DNA of 64,000 nucleotides from Bifidobacterium sp. ESL0728 (GTDB taxonomy: Bacteria; Actinomycetota; Actinomycetes; Actinomycetales; Bifidobacteriaceae), in assembly GCF_029392015.1 (NCBI RefSeq), contig NZ_CP113925.1:744001-808000 (forward strand). The letters are read 5' to 3'. Shown here piece by piece: positions 25,683 through 34,847 of the stretch. The first letter of the stretch is position 1. The number at the start of each line of letters is the position of its first letter. The position numbers and the translations under genes are program-made. The notes under the pieces were generated by a model. It was not told the origin of the DNA. It saw only the letters and a list, made by a program, of their open reading frames with translations, and made no database searches.

Positions 25683-26456
25683 TCACACGATCCGGCGATC
25701 GGCGGCCCAGCGCGTGAGCTCGGTGCGGTTGGAGAGCTGGAGCTTCTTCAACACGGCGCTGACGTGGGTTTCCACCGTTTTGATGGAGATGAACAGCTCG
25801 GCGGCGATTTCCTTGTACGTATAGCCGCGCGCGATGAGGCGCATGACCTCCTGCTCGCGGTGGGAGAGCTTGTCGAGTTCGTCGTCGTGCTCTGCCTGGC
25901 CCGCTCCTTGGAAGGTGGAGAGCACGAATCCGGCCAGTTTTGGCGAGAAGACGGCGTAGCCTTCATGAACCTGGATGATTGAGGAGATAAGGTCGTCGCC
26001 GCTGATGGTTTTGGTGACATAGCCGCGTGCTCCGGCTCGGATTACCGCCCCGACGTCTTTTGGCGAGTCGGAAACGGAAAGCGCAAGAAATGCGGAATCG
26101 GGAGAGAACGGATGTGATTTGAGCAATATCTCCGCGCCGCCACCGCCTTCGCCGCCGGGCACGTGGACATCCAACAGCACCACATCCGGCTTGGTATCGG
26201 CGATCATCGCCACCGATCCCTCGACATCGGGTGCCTGCCCGACGATGGTGAAATGCGGGCTCAGCGTGGCGATGACCCCTGCGCGAAACATCTCATGGTC
26301 GTCGACCACTGCTACGCGGATGGAGTGATGGTCGCCGAGCGGTTGATTGCCGTTTTGCGAGTCGGTATTCGCCTGGCCGGCCTCGGCTGCTCCGCCGCTA
26401 GATACGTTTTTCATGTTGTTGCGGTCACCTGTCTGTCTCATGCTGTTGTCAATCAT
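25683..26456 (-). CDS. NarL/LuxR-family response regulator
   Basis: 257 aa. Receiver domain at about residues 46-165 with acidic pair D52/D53, phospho-acceptor D96 (VVLLDVHVPGG) and Lys in YVTKTIS. A LuxR-type HTH lies at about 190-250 (LSHREQEVMRLIARGYTYKEIAAELFIS). The N-terminal about 40 residues are non-conserved, and a later start (ATG at 26414) is possible. It lies 152 bp downstream of the PspC-kinase gene on the same strand and is its likely partner. Confidence 0.9.
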   Translation of the reverse strand: MIDNSMRQTGDRNNMKNVSSGGAAEAGQANTDSQNGNQPLGDHHSIRVAVVDDHEMFRAGVIATLSPHFTIVGQAPDVEGSVAMIADTKPDVVLLDVHVPGGEGGGGAEILLKSHPFSPDSAFLALSVSDSPKDVGAVIRAGARGYVTKTISGDDLISSIIQVHEGYAVFSPKLAGFVLSTFQGAGQAEHDDELDKLSHREQEVMRLIARGYTYKEIAAELFISIKTVETHVSAVLKKLQLSNRTELTRWAADRRIV

Positions 26457-26608
26457 ATCTGTTTGGTTCTATTCGTATTCTTCGGGATTTCGGTTTGACG
26501 CGATAGTCGGTAATCGGTGTATATCGGGAACATTGATATCGTGCCGGTTCGTACAGGCTTTAATTGATTGTCGTAAGGGCAACGGTGGCGTTGTCCGCGT
26601 GCCTCGGT

Positions 26609-28189
26609 TCATTGTTTGCCCGTTCCTGTTTGCTTTTCTTCTGCCGTTGTGCCATCAGCGCTGCCGTTTTCCTTAGGAATTGGCATGGTCATGTGGACTT
26701 CCGTGCCCCAGTTCGGGCGCGACACGATGTTGACGCTGCCGCCGCGGCGTTCGATGCGACCGATGATGGATTGGCGGATTCCCAGCCTGTCCGGCGGAAT
26801 GGCGTCCTGGTCGAATCCGTCGCCGTGATCGCGTACGAAGACCTCGGCCTGTGCCCCTCCGACCTCGCAATAGACCGAAATCGGTTCCGCGCCATGCTGG
26901 GCGGCGTTGAGCATCGCTTGTTCGCTGGCATTGAGCAGTGCATCGGTCTGGGCACTGGGCTGTGTGTCGCCGACAGTGACCACATCGATGGCCTCGCCGA
27001 ACTGGTCTTCGATGCGTGCCGCAATCTCTTTGAGCCCGCTGCTTACCGACCGGTCCGAAGGTATTCGTTCCTGATACAGCCACCGGCGCAGTTCGCGTTC
27101 CTGCTTGCGGGCCAGCGTGAACACCGTTTTCGGCTCGTCGCTGTGTAGCTGGATGAGCGCGAGGGTTTGCAACACGCCGTCGTGTAGGTGGGCGGTCATA
27201 TCCGCACGCTCCTCCTCGCGTTCCTTCAATGCGTGCTCGTGGCTCAATTCGTGAATGAACCGGTTGGCGAGCGGGATGATGGCCAATGCAACCCCTATAA
27301 GCAGCGCAACGCCGGCGATTGCGGCGGAAAGCGGCAGATGATGGCTGAACGTGTAGGAATCGGCGCAAATGAAGTAGCCTATCGCCATCAGCGCCACGCC
27401 GATAAGCAGGTAACGTATCTGGCCGTCTTCGGCGTTGAAGCGTATCCAAGACACTCCAAGTCCGCACAATGCCATGAAAATGCCAAACGTGAGGTCGCCG
27501 GGCATTGGGCTGATTTCCAGAATCATGGCAAGGACGATGAGCGCTATACCGATGAGCGCGATGATCGAGGGTTTCGAGGCGTTCTTGAGGGCTTGGGCCA
27601 GGTTTTCAGGGCCGTTGCCGGTTTCGTCGCTTTCGGCTTCGTTCGTATTAGCGTTTGCGCTCGCCCCTGAAGGTGGCGAAGAAGGTTGAGCTGTTCCTCG
27701 ATGGGCGTTGGAAAAGCTAGTGATATTGGCAGTATCAGTGGTATCGCCGGATAGGGGATTGCCGTCATTTCCGTATTGTCCATTTTGAATATTGTCAACG
27801 TTTCCGTATGACAAAGGTGCGTGTTCGGCCTTCCATTGCGCCTCACGCTGCTTGCGTTGGGCAGTAACCGGATCTCCGGCCGGAACGAACGCCCATAAAA
27901 AGATATAGGCCACGATACCAGCACCGAAAAGGAACGTTGCGGCCACGAACGCCAAGCGAATCCAAACCACCGGCACGTTCAAGTGCAGGCTCAGACCGCG
28001 GCAAACGCCGCAGAAGATGCGTTTCTTTTTCGGACGCAGCAGCGGCAGGCGTTGTTTCGGTGTCACGGGGAATCCGCTTGCCGGCACATATTGCTGCCAG
28101 CCGTATGTTGGCTGGTTGCGCGGGGCTTGACGCTGGTTGCCCGGATCCGGGGTTGACCCGTTGCTTGGCGCGTTCTTCGATGGCTTCAT
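26609..28189 (-). CDS. Sensor histidine kinase with N-terminal PspC domain
   Basis: 526 aa from the ATG at 28189. A PspC domain (KRIFCGVCRGLSLHLNVPVV, about 56-105) with its helix, a Gln/Asn/Ser-rich linker to about 205, about four transmembrane helices (about 208-310), then a HisKA_3 dimerisation domain with phospho-acceptor H336 (TAHLHDGVLQTLALI) and a HATPase domain with N box (ASEQAMLNAAQHG) and G1 DHGDGF. The PspC domain probably senses membrane state. Operon with the NarL regulator; divergent from a large PspC protein, which is a probable target. Confidence 0.9.
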   Translation of the reverse strand: MKPSKNAPSNGSTPDPGNQRQAPRNQPTYGWQQYVPASGFPVTPKQRLPLLRPKKKRIFCGVCRGLSLHLNVPVVWIRLAFVAATFLFGAGIVAYIFLWAFVPAGDPVTAQRKQREAQWKAEHAPLSYGNVDNIQNGQYGNDGNPLSGDTTDTANITSFSNAHRGTAQPSSPPSGASANANTNEAESDETGNGPENLAQALKNASKPSIIALIGIALIVLAMILEISPMPGDLTFGIFMALCGLGVSWIRFNAEDGQIRYLLIGVALMAIGYFICADSYTFSHHLPLSAAIAGVALLIGVALAIIPLANRFIHELSHEHALKEREEERADMTAHLHDGVLQTLALIQLHSDEPKTVFTLARKQERELRRWLYQERIPSDRSVSSGLKEIAARIEDQFGEAIDVVTVGDTQPSAQTDALLNASEQAMLNAAQHGAEPISVYCEVGGAQAEVFVRDHGDGFDQDAIPPDRLGIRQSIIGRIERRGGSVNIVSRPNWGTEVHMTMPIPKENGSADGTTAEEKQTGTGKQ

Positions 28190-28216
28190 ACTTCCATTGT
28201 GCATGATTTTGAAGGT

Positions 28217-28272
28217 TTCAGGGTGCATTCCGACAAAAATCAGGGTTAAATCAGGGTGTTCCCTGACCCTTT
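28217..28272. promoter_or_regulatory. Helically phased TCAGGGT sites in the kinase/PspC divergent promoter
   Basis: tcagggt occurs at 28218, 28240 and 28251 (spacing 22 and 11 bp, i.e. two turns and one turn of DNA) and its reverse complement ccctga at 28261-28266, forming tcagggtgttccctga. Such phasing suggests cooperative binding of a dimeric regulator, most simply the NarL-type regulator of the neighbouring operon. Confidence 0.6.
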
Positions 28273-28301
28273 TAAGCGTTTTGAGATGCTGTAATAGAAC
28301 C

Positions 28302-30671
28302 ATGAGCAACAACACCTATGGCAGCGGCTACCAACAGCCGGCCAACATGAGTAATCCCGTTCCTCCTCGGCACGACAAGGTCGACCGCTTCTTCGCGTGG
28401 ATTCGCGGCAGCGGACTGATGCGTGGCAACAACCGTTGGATTGCCGGTGTGTGTGACGGCATCGCGGTGCGTTACGGGTTGAGTCCCGTTTTCGTGCGCG
28501 CGGTCGTCGCCGCTTCCACACTGGTCTGTGGTTTCGGTGCGGCGTTCTACGCGGCGGCCTGGGTGCTGCTGCCGGATTGTCGCGACAACAGGATTTCGGG
28601 TGAGGAACTGGTTTACGGCCATTGGCAATGGTCGTTGCTTGGTCCGATTATCTTGATGATTATCGCATTCTGTTTCCCCGGAATCGGTGTGCTGCTGGCC
28701 ATCATCGCGGTCGCGGTATTGCTGATTATGGTCAACAGCCTCGCGAACAAGGCCCAGCAGCAACGCGGAGCCGCGTATGCGAATAACCCGCAGCAGGGTC
28801 AATATCAAGACCAGTATCATGGTCAGGCTCAGCAACCGCAAGGTCAATATCAGTCCGGGCCGATGCCCTACGGCCCTTCCGGCAACGCAAATCCGACGTT
28901 CTACGGGAGCGCAAATTCCGCGCCGTACGCTCCGCAATCTTGGCAGCAAACGCAAAAAAATACGCAAGCCGAAACGCAGGCAACGCAAGGAAACAACGAG
29001 GCGACGTTTCGCGAACAGGATGGCATGAATCCTGGTAGTGGTGTCGAGGACGCTGATACGAATACGCGTCAGGCTGGTTCCCGTCTGGAGGAGGATGGGT
29101 TGAATGACCGCATCGATAACCGGGGTTCCAGCCTGGAGTCGAATGGGCCGGATAGCCGTATCAATAATCCCGATTCCAGCAATACCGAAACCGGTCAGAA
29201 CCGCTTTGACGATGGCAATCAGGCATATTCCGCCGATACCCAAACCTCGCAAAACGGAGTATGGAACGGACGTCAAAACGCTTCCGATTTCAATGGTCGC
29301 CAACCTTCCGGGCAATCATGGACTTCGCCGTTTGCAGCGGGCGCATCTTCGAGTGCCGCTGTCCCCCCCACCTATATGGCCGAACCGGCCCGGCCTTATC
29401 AGCAGAGCTCAGCTCAAAGCGCGGCAAGGCCGTGGGGGCCGAGGCGCGCACGGCGTAAGCCGGCCGGATTCGTGGTCGTCCTGCTGGCGCTTGGTGCCAG
29501 CCTTCTTTCCGGCGCACTCGTTGCAATACAATGCTTTGGCAACGGCGGCTATATGGGCACGATTCTGCAATACGGAACGTACTGGATTGGCGGGATACTG
29601 ATATTTCTCGGCGTGGTTATCGCTGTGCTTGGCTTGGCTGGACATCGCGCCGGAGGACTGCATCCTTTGGTGTGGATTGCGGCGTTCGTCGCGGTGGTGT
29701 TTATCGTTAGTGATATCGGTTATTCCTTGGTCGTGACGGGGCTGGCACAAACAAGCGTGACCTATACCCAAGTCAATGTCAGCGGGTTTAAAGCCATCGA
29801 TGGCAGCAACGATCAACAACTCAAAAAACTCAAAAAGGGAACCGCTATTAACGGCCACAGACTTGATGATGACGCGGTCAATATCGACCTGAGCGATTAC
29901 AGCAAAACTCACGGCACCCACGACGTTACGTTGAGGGATGGCAGCACGGTCAAGTCCGGGTGCCCGACCGGAACGATCAACCTGACGGACAGCAAGGCTA
30001 CGGTTTTTGTCACATTGCCGGCGGGTTGCTCGTACCGACTTAGCCACGGCAACAATGCAAATATGCAGGTCGAAGCTCAGAAGCTGCGTGAAGACTCGAG
30101 AACATCGAAGCCGGATACTCCAGCAAAGCCGGATACTCCTGAAAAGTCAGACGCATCTTCGAAATCGGATAATTCCTCGAAGCCAGGCAGATTCAGCTAT
30201 AGTGGTGGATGCAGCGAGAGCGATGGTTGTGGCGTGAATGTCGACGGCTACATCGGTGATGATGACAGCGATTATTACGGTGGGGCGAACGATGGAAGTT
30301 GGGGCTATAAATTCTGTCTCGGCTCCTGCGATGGCAACCTCGTCATGGGCTCATGGCTCGGCGATGACCCGGCCACCGGCACGAAATCATTGGGCAGTGG
30401 CTATGTCGCAATTGGCCGCGGTTCGCAGATCGGCATAGGCGGCAACAGTTACGACCGTCTCGAATTCCAGCATGGTATCGGCACTTCTAAGAATTACGCA
30501 TGGTTTTTCGCTGACAACCATGGCAAGATGCCGAAAACCGGGCCGGAACTCACTATCGACGCACCTTACGTCGTTGAAGGCCGTGTGACGGTGCAGTATC
30601 CCGACGAAAGCACGGTGCCGAGTTATGCACAATTTGCCAAAGGCAAGACCGAAGCGACATGGAGGCGATGA
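28302..30671 (+). CDS. Large PspC-domain membrane protein
   Basis: 789 aa from the ATG at 28302. PspC domain at about residues 20-95 (GVCDGIAVRYGLSPVFVRAVV), two further membrane segments to about 150, a long Gln/Asn/Ser-rich disordered linker (about 150-375), about four hydrophobic segments (about 385-480), and an exposed C-terminal region with Ser/Lys/Asp-rich spacer and Gly/Tyr/Cys-rich part (GGCSESDGCGVNV). PspC proteins stabilise stressed membranes. Transcribed away from the PspC kinase, with which it shares a promoter region; the next gene overlaps at its stop. Confidence 0.85.
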   Translation: MSNNTYGSGYQQPANMSNPVPPRHDKVDRFFAWIRGSGLMRGNNRWIAGVCDGIAVRYGLSPVFVRAVVAASTLVCGFGAAFYAAAWVLLPDCRDNRISGEELVYGHWQWSLLGPIILMIIAFCFPGIGVLLAIIAVAVLLIMVNSLANKAQQQRGAAYANNPQQGQYQDQYHGQAQQPQGQYQSGPMPYGPSGNANPTFYGSANSAPYAPQSWQQTQKNTQAETQATQGNNEATFREQDGMNPGSGVEDADTNTRQAGSRLEEDGLNDRIDNRGSSLESNGPDSRINNPDSSNTETGQNRFDDGNQAYSADTQTSQNGVWNGRQNASDFNGRQPSGQSWTSPFAAGASSSAAVPPTYMAEPARPYQQSSAQSAARPWGPRRARRKPAGFVVVLLALGASLLSGALVAIQCFGNGGYMGTILQYGTYWIGGILIFLGVVIAVLGLAGHRAGGLHPLVWIAAFVAVVFIVSDIGYSLVVTGLAQTSVTYTQVNVSGFKAIDGSNDQQLKKLKKGTAINGHRLDDDAVNIDLSDYSKTHGTHDVTLRDGSTVKSGCPTGTINLTDSKATVFVTLPAGCSYRLSHGNNANMQVEAQKLREDSRTSKPDTPAKPDTPEKSDASSKSDNSSKPGRFSYSGGCSESDGCGVNVDGYIGDDDSDYYGGANDGSWGYKFCLGSCDGNLVMGSWLGDDPATGTKSLGSGYVAIGRGSQIGIGGNSYDRLEFQHGIGTSKNYAWFFADNHGKMPKTGPELTIDAPYVVEGRVTVQYPDESTVPSYAQFAKGKTEATWRR

Positions 30672-30673
30672 GA

Positions 30674-31453
30674 ATGAGTGACGAATCTAATAAGGAGAAC
30701 GAAATGACGGATTTGACTTCGGACAATGACGTCGCCGAGACTGTGGATATGCCGGTTCGGAACGATAACGACGATACTATCGAGACCATTCCAGCTCAGA
30801 ACCGTAGCTCCGATACCGCCGAGACTGAGGCTATGGCAGTTCAGAGTGGTGACGACGATAATACCGACACCATTTTGGTGCAGGACGCTGGCCTTGTTGC
30901 GGCTGATGTCGAAGACGATAACCTTGCACAAAATGACAATGCTGCAAGTGAGTCGTTCAAAGCAGAAGGCGTTGGAATCGGTACCGAAACCCAGCTTGAA
31001 ACCGGAACGGCGGCAGATGTCGGATACGAAACAGCAACTGAAAATGAAAGCGGAATCGATACCGAAACCGGCTGCGCTTCCTCGGATACGCGGCAGACGG
31101 GATATGTTCCGCCGTCGAATTTCGCCGATGGTCCTGCTCCTTCCAGCACCTACGTCCGTGTGCCGCGTGACGTGCCGCAGCAGATGCAGAAGCCGCAACC
31201 GCCAGCCGGCCCGAGCAAGGCGACCATCATATTGAGCCTGCTGCCGCTGTTTCTTGGTGCGGTGATGCTGTTTGTCGCTTCGGCGTTTCCAATGGTTTTC
31301 GCTTCAGTGCCCGGGGGTGTCGATGTTCGCTCGCTGATTGCCTTGTTCGTCGTTGTGTTGGGAGCGTTGTTGATTGGATTGGCCGTGTTGCTCGGTCTGG
31401 CGTCGCTGATTCACCAGGGCACTGCAAAGTGGAAGGCGAGAAGGCGGCGATAG
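30674..31453 (+). CDS. Acidic membrane protein downstream of PspC
   Basis: 259 aa from the ATG at 30674 (ggagg at 30661-30665); earlier in-frame ATGs at 30659 and 30668 are less well spaced. The N-terminal about 165 residues are acidic, Thr/Asn-rich and probably disordered; two hydrophobic helices follow (about 180-205 and 215-245) and a basic end (KWKARRRR). It starts 2 bp after the PspC stop and is probably co-transcribed with it. Family not recognised. Confidence 0.7.
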   Translation: MSDESNKENEMTDLTSDNDVAETVDMPVRNDNDDTIETIPAQNRSSDTAETEAMAVQSGDDDNTDTILVQDAGLVAADVEDDNLAQNDNAASESFKAEGVGIGTETQLETGTAADVGYETATENESGIDTETGCASSDTRQTGYVPPSNFADGPAPSSTYVRVPRDVPQQMQKPQPPAGPSKATIILSLLPLFLGAVMLFVASAFPMVFASVPGGVDVRSLIALFVVVLGALLIGLAVLLGLASLIHQGTAKWKARRRR

Positions 31454-31486
31454 GCTGTTTGCTGGGATAAACGGTGGCATATATGA

Positions 31487-31528
31487 TGCCTGCGCGACGA
31501 TTGTGACGTTGCGCAGGCAACGTTTTTG
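31487..31528 (+). terminator. Terminator of the PspC operon
   Basis: Stem tgcctgcgc (31487-31495) with gcgcaggca (31511-31519), followed by acgttttt. Confidence 0.8.
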
Positions 31529-31608
31529 ATAAACACTGCATTGAGCAAGTACGGAAATGTTGAAATTTACTATTTTATTGTCTTGGCTCTTAATGATTGC
31601 AAGTACTT

Positions 31609-33606
31609 TTAGAGGCTGAAGAGCCCAAAGAACGCCATCATTACCAGTGAAAGCACTGCTGCAATGATGCACAGCGCCGCGACGATGAAATGTGCGGGAG
31701 TCCAGAAACTTTGGAATGGTATTTCACTTCGATTTATTGTATTACTGCTAATTGCGGCCGCTATGTTACTGGTGTCGATGTTCCGGGTGATATTGGCTTG
31801 TTCGTTGCTGATAGAAAGGGCTTTATTCTTGGGGAAATGGCCACCTCGCGAGCGCCAAAGCTCCATCATCAGCCAGGTGAGCAGGACGATGTTGATCAAT
31901 GCGATGACCTGCATCAACGTCCAGCCCCACGTGAGCATCGTGTCTCGCGAAGTCAATGTTAGAGCCGATTTTGCGGCGATGATGACGTAGACGAAGAACG
32001 CCGCGATTCCCAGCACGGCACAGCAACCGTTCAATGCCAAGGCCGTTGTGAGTCGATGCGGGAATCGGCCATAATTAGCGCCGGAATCGGATTCGCGAAT
32101 CGCCGAATCGGTTGCCGGCGGATATTGCGAATCGTCCATCGCGAAATCGGCTTTCCCGCTCGTTGAATTGGTTGTCAGGGACTTTTTCATATCGTTCTGG
32201 TCGAGTGAGGGTGAAGAACTTTGTTTGGTTTGTCTGTCACGTTTCAATAAGTGTCCGATGGCGATTCCGAGTCCGACGATTCCCGCCATCGCAATGCACA
32301 AGATAATCGCAGCAAGCAGCACCAATATCGTGCTCAGTGACCCGATGGGTCCTGGTTTCACGCTGCTGGGAACGGCGAGCCGTTGGTTCGGTTGGTCTCC
32401 GGCGATCTGCGGCGTGACCCAATCGTCGGCTTTCGTCCCCGCGGCGATGGCGTTCGTCCAGTCCTCAAGGTCGTGTGTATAGTGCTTGTCAAGCGGCAGG
32501 CCGGGCACGGAAGTGTGCGCGCCGACGCGCATCTGGTGGTTGGCGTGGTAATAGCGCACGAGCACATTCTTGTTTCCAGCAGCTTCGGTCCCATTGATGA
32601 TGTCGGTCGCGCCCTGATCGATGGGCATGGAAAGGTCGTCGGTTCCGAAACTGATCAAAATCGGCATCGTGAGATCCTTCAGATACCGTTCGGCCGGAAA
32701 ATCGGCATATTGCAACCCAAGCGGCGCAAAGTCAAGACCGATGAATTTGTCCACGTCGCGATTGAGCCCGTTGGGAGCACCGACGTAGTCGACATAGGTG
32801 TTGGCGGCCATCGCCATCTGCCGGCGTCCCGAAACAGCGGGCGGTGAGGTGAGCATCATGAAGGGGATCGCGCCCGGGTGACGATGGGCCATCGCCTCGG
32901 CGATCCATGTGCCCTCGGATTCCGCGTAGATGCCGGCCTGTGCGGGGTCGACGTCGGGCTGCGACCTCAGGGTTTTCAGCGATGTCATATAGTCTTCGGC
33001 CATCGCGTAATAGTCACGGTGGAACGTCGTGTAGGTGTCAAGTCGCTTGTCCGGCACGAGCGTGACGATGCCCGCCGAGCTCATGGCCGAAGCGATATCG
33101 CCGTAGACTTCGCTGGCCTTGCCTGTGCCGGCTCCGTGAATGAACAGAGTTGCCGGCCGCTTGCCGCGCGCGTTGACGGGGGAGCGGAGAATCGCGTTGA
33201 TGGTGACGTTCGGGGCGAGCTTGATGCGCAGGTTAGTGGTTTTGACCTTGTAAGTGCCTTCTTGGTCGGTTTTGAGTATGTTTTCGACATTGTCGTTGGC
33301 GTTGTTGCCGGTTTTGCCGTCATTCCGCTTTGTGCCAGCGCTTGACGCAGTTTGCTCATTTGCGCCTTTTGCCGGTGTTCCGGTGGCTTCCTCGGCTCGA
33401 CTATCTGTATTGCGAATGTTCCTAATATCTCTTGCGGTTGCAGTATCGCGGGCTTGGATTGAGGAATTATCAGAAGCCACTTTGATATGTTGCGTCAACG
33501 GTTCCACGCTCCAATCCGGCATCATTGCCGCTCCCAACGTCGCCAAAACGGCGACAAGAGCGATGAAGACGGCCATAGAAGGCAGGAATCGTTTCAACAA
33601 TCGCAT
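31609..33606 (-). CDS. Membrane-anchored alpha/beta hydrolase with C-terminal membrane domain
   Basis: About 665 aa from the ATG at 33606; a GTG at 33615 would add three residues. An N-terminal signal anchor, a low-complexity linker, then an alpha/beta hydrolase domain: oxyanion region LFIHGAGTGKASEVYG, nucleophile elbow GIYAESEGTWIA, acid in SFGTDDLSMP and His in YYHANHQMRVG. Four transmembrane helices follow (about 430-460 and after 530) with a hydrophilic loop between. Substrate unknown; the catalytic domain is probably outside the cell. The hydrolase-plus-polytopic-tail architecture is uncommon. The gap 33607-33931 upstream holds no gene I can support. Confidence 0.82.
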   Translation of the reverse strand: MRLLKRFLPSMAVFIALVAVLATLGAAMMPDWSVEPLTQHIKVASDNSSIQARDTATARDIRNIRNTDSRAEEATGTPAKGANEQTASSAGTKRNDGKTGNNANDNVENILKTDQEGTYKVKTTNLRIKLAPNVTINAILRSPVNARGKRPATLFIHGAGTGKASEVYGDIASAMSSAGIVTLVPDKRLDTYTTFHRDYYAMAEDYMTSLKTLRSQPDVDPAQAGIYAESEGTWIAEAMAHRHPGAIPFMMLTSPPAVSGRRQMAMAANTYVDYVGAPNGLNRDVDKFIGLDFAPLGLQYADFPAERYLKDLTMPILISFGTDDLSMPIDQGATDIINGTEAAGNKNVLVRYYHANHQMRVGAHTSVPGLPLDKHYTHDLEDWTNAIAAGTKADDWVTPQIAGDQPNQRLAVPSSVKPGPIGSLSTILVLLAAIILCIAMAGIVGLGIAIGHLLKRDRQTKQSSSPSLDQNDMKKSLTTNSTSGKADFAMDDSQYPPATDSAIRESDSGANYGRFPHRLTTALALNGCCAVLGIAAFFVYVIIAAKSALTLTSRDTMLTWGWTLMQVIALINIVLLTWLMMELWRSRGGHFPKNKALSISNEQANITRNIDTSNIAAAISSNTINRSEIPFQSFWTPAHFIVAALCIIAAVLSLVMMAFFGLFSL

Positions 33607-33931
33607 GCGTGCCACTCTATCTCATTCTCGATATTTTGCGTCCCTGATAGCAGGGAACGGGAATCTCGGGAAAATTGTGTAATAAAGCTGTAATACGTAG
33701 CAGGGAAGGCGAATAGGGTGGCCTTTCATGCTTCCGTGCTGTGAAACCAACATAAGCCAATCGTAAGAATGGCTTGTTTGCTCGGTAATGTATTTCAGGT
33801 TATCCTTCATTTGCAGCATGCAACACAGGATCTTGGATTTACAATGTTCAGTGCTGCATTGACGGATTTCGTGCCAGCATTCAGTGATCTTCGTTATAAA
33901 AATCACGGAACATACAACGATGCGCGCGGAC

Positions 33932-34633
33932 TCATTGTTGCAGCGTCTCGGCCTCGTCGAGCGACTTGAAGCCGCCGAGGAGCACGGTATTGCGAATGGT
34001 CTCTTCCGTAAGGTTGCGGTTAGCAGCGGCGAGGTCTTCGATGAAGTCGCGGTACAATCCGAACGTCTTGTCGGAATACGTGCCGAGCTCGCCGCGCAGG
34101 TAGGTTTCGAACGACGTGTTGTCGTGGGTGTCTTCCGATGTGTGCAGCACGCGCATCTCGCGGCCGAGTTTGGGGTAGCGGCTGCGGAAATCGTCGGCCC
34201 ACGCCACTTGCCGGGCGATGACCTTCTCCTGTGCGGCGACGCGCCCGGTCGAGCGAAGCGGGATATACGGTTCGATGTTGGCGTGATATTCTTCCGGCCA
34301 GGTCGAGATCATCATGCGGCCGTATTTCTCGGTGATGAGGTTGCGGCCGATGCGATCCGCCTCGTCAAGGTCGTCGGCGTAGCTTTTCAGCAGCGGCACA
34401 GGCCAGGTCATGAACTGGCTGGCGCGCATCTGATGAAACGTCGGCCAGTTGCCTTGGCAGGCCGCACGTCCGCCTTCGTTGTCAGTTTTCTGGAACTGGT
34501 CCCATTCGTGCTTCACCACGCGTTCCAGCAGATCGAGACGCGCCTGATCTTCGGCGGAAACACCTGCCGAGGAAGTCGTGTCCGTTTCGCCGTCGGACTG
34601 CGTCGTTTGCTTCGTTGCGTTTTCAGTCATCAT
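33932..34633 (-). CDS. DUF4125 family protein
   Basis: 233 aa, soluble. After a Thr/Ser-rich N-terminus the DUF4125 domain runs from about residue 28 (ARLDLLERVVKHEWDQFQKT) through NEGGRAACQGNWPTFHQMRASQF and ITEKYGRMMISTWPEEY. DUF4125 genes commonly neighbour or fuse with DUF4037 genes; here the DUF4037 protein is encoded 214 bp upstream on the same strand. Function unknown. Confidence 0.85.
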   Translation of the reverse strand: MMTENATKQTTQSDGETDTTSSAGVSAEDQARLDLLERVVKHEWDQFQKTDNEGGRAACQGNWPTFHQMRASQFMTWPVPLLKSYADDLDEADRIGRNLITEKYGRMMISTWPEEYHANIEPYIPLRSTGRVAAQEKVIARQVAWADDFRSRYPKLGREMRVLHTSEDTHDNTSFETYLRGELGTYSDKTFGLYRDFIEDLAAANRNLTEETIRNTVLLGGFKSLDEAETLQQ

Positions 34634-34847
34634 TGCTCTTTCCTTGCCGCCGCGTTGGTGTGGGGCGTTGTTTCTGATGCCAGTATAGGTTTTGGCATCA
34701 CTTAGAGTTTTTTGAAATCGGCGTCGCGATTATTGTGGATTGCCGATTCGCTGTTTTATGTATCCATCGTTATTTGTTGATATCCAGATAATCATTGGCA
34801 TCAATGAACAGGCTGATTGCCATGTGATGATCATCGCACAACGGTTT

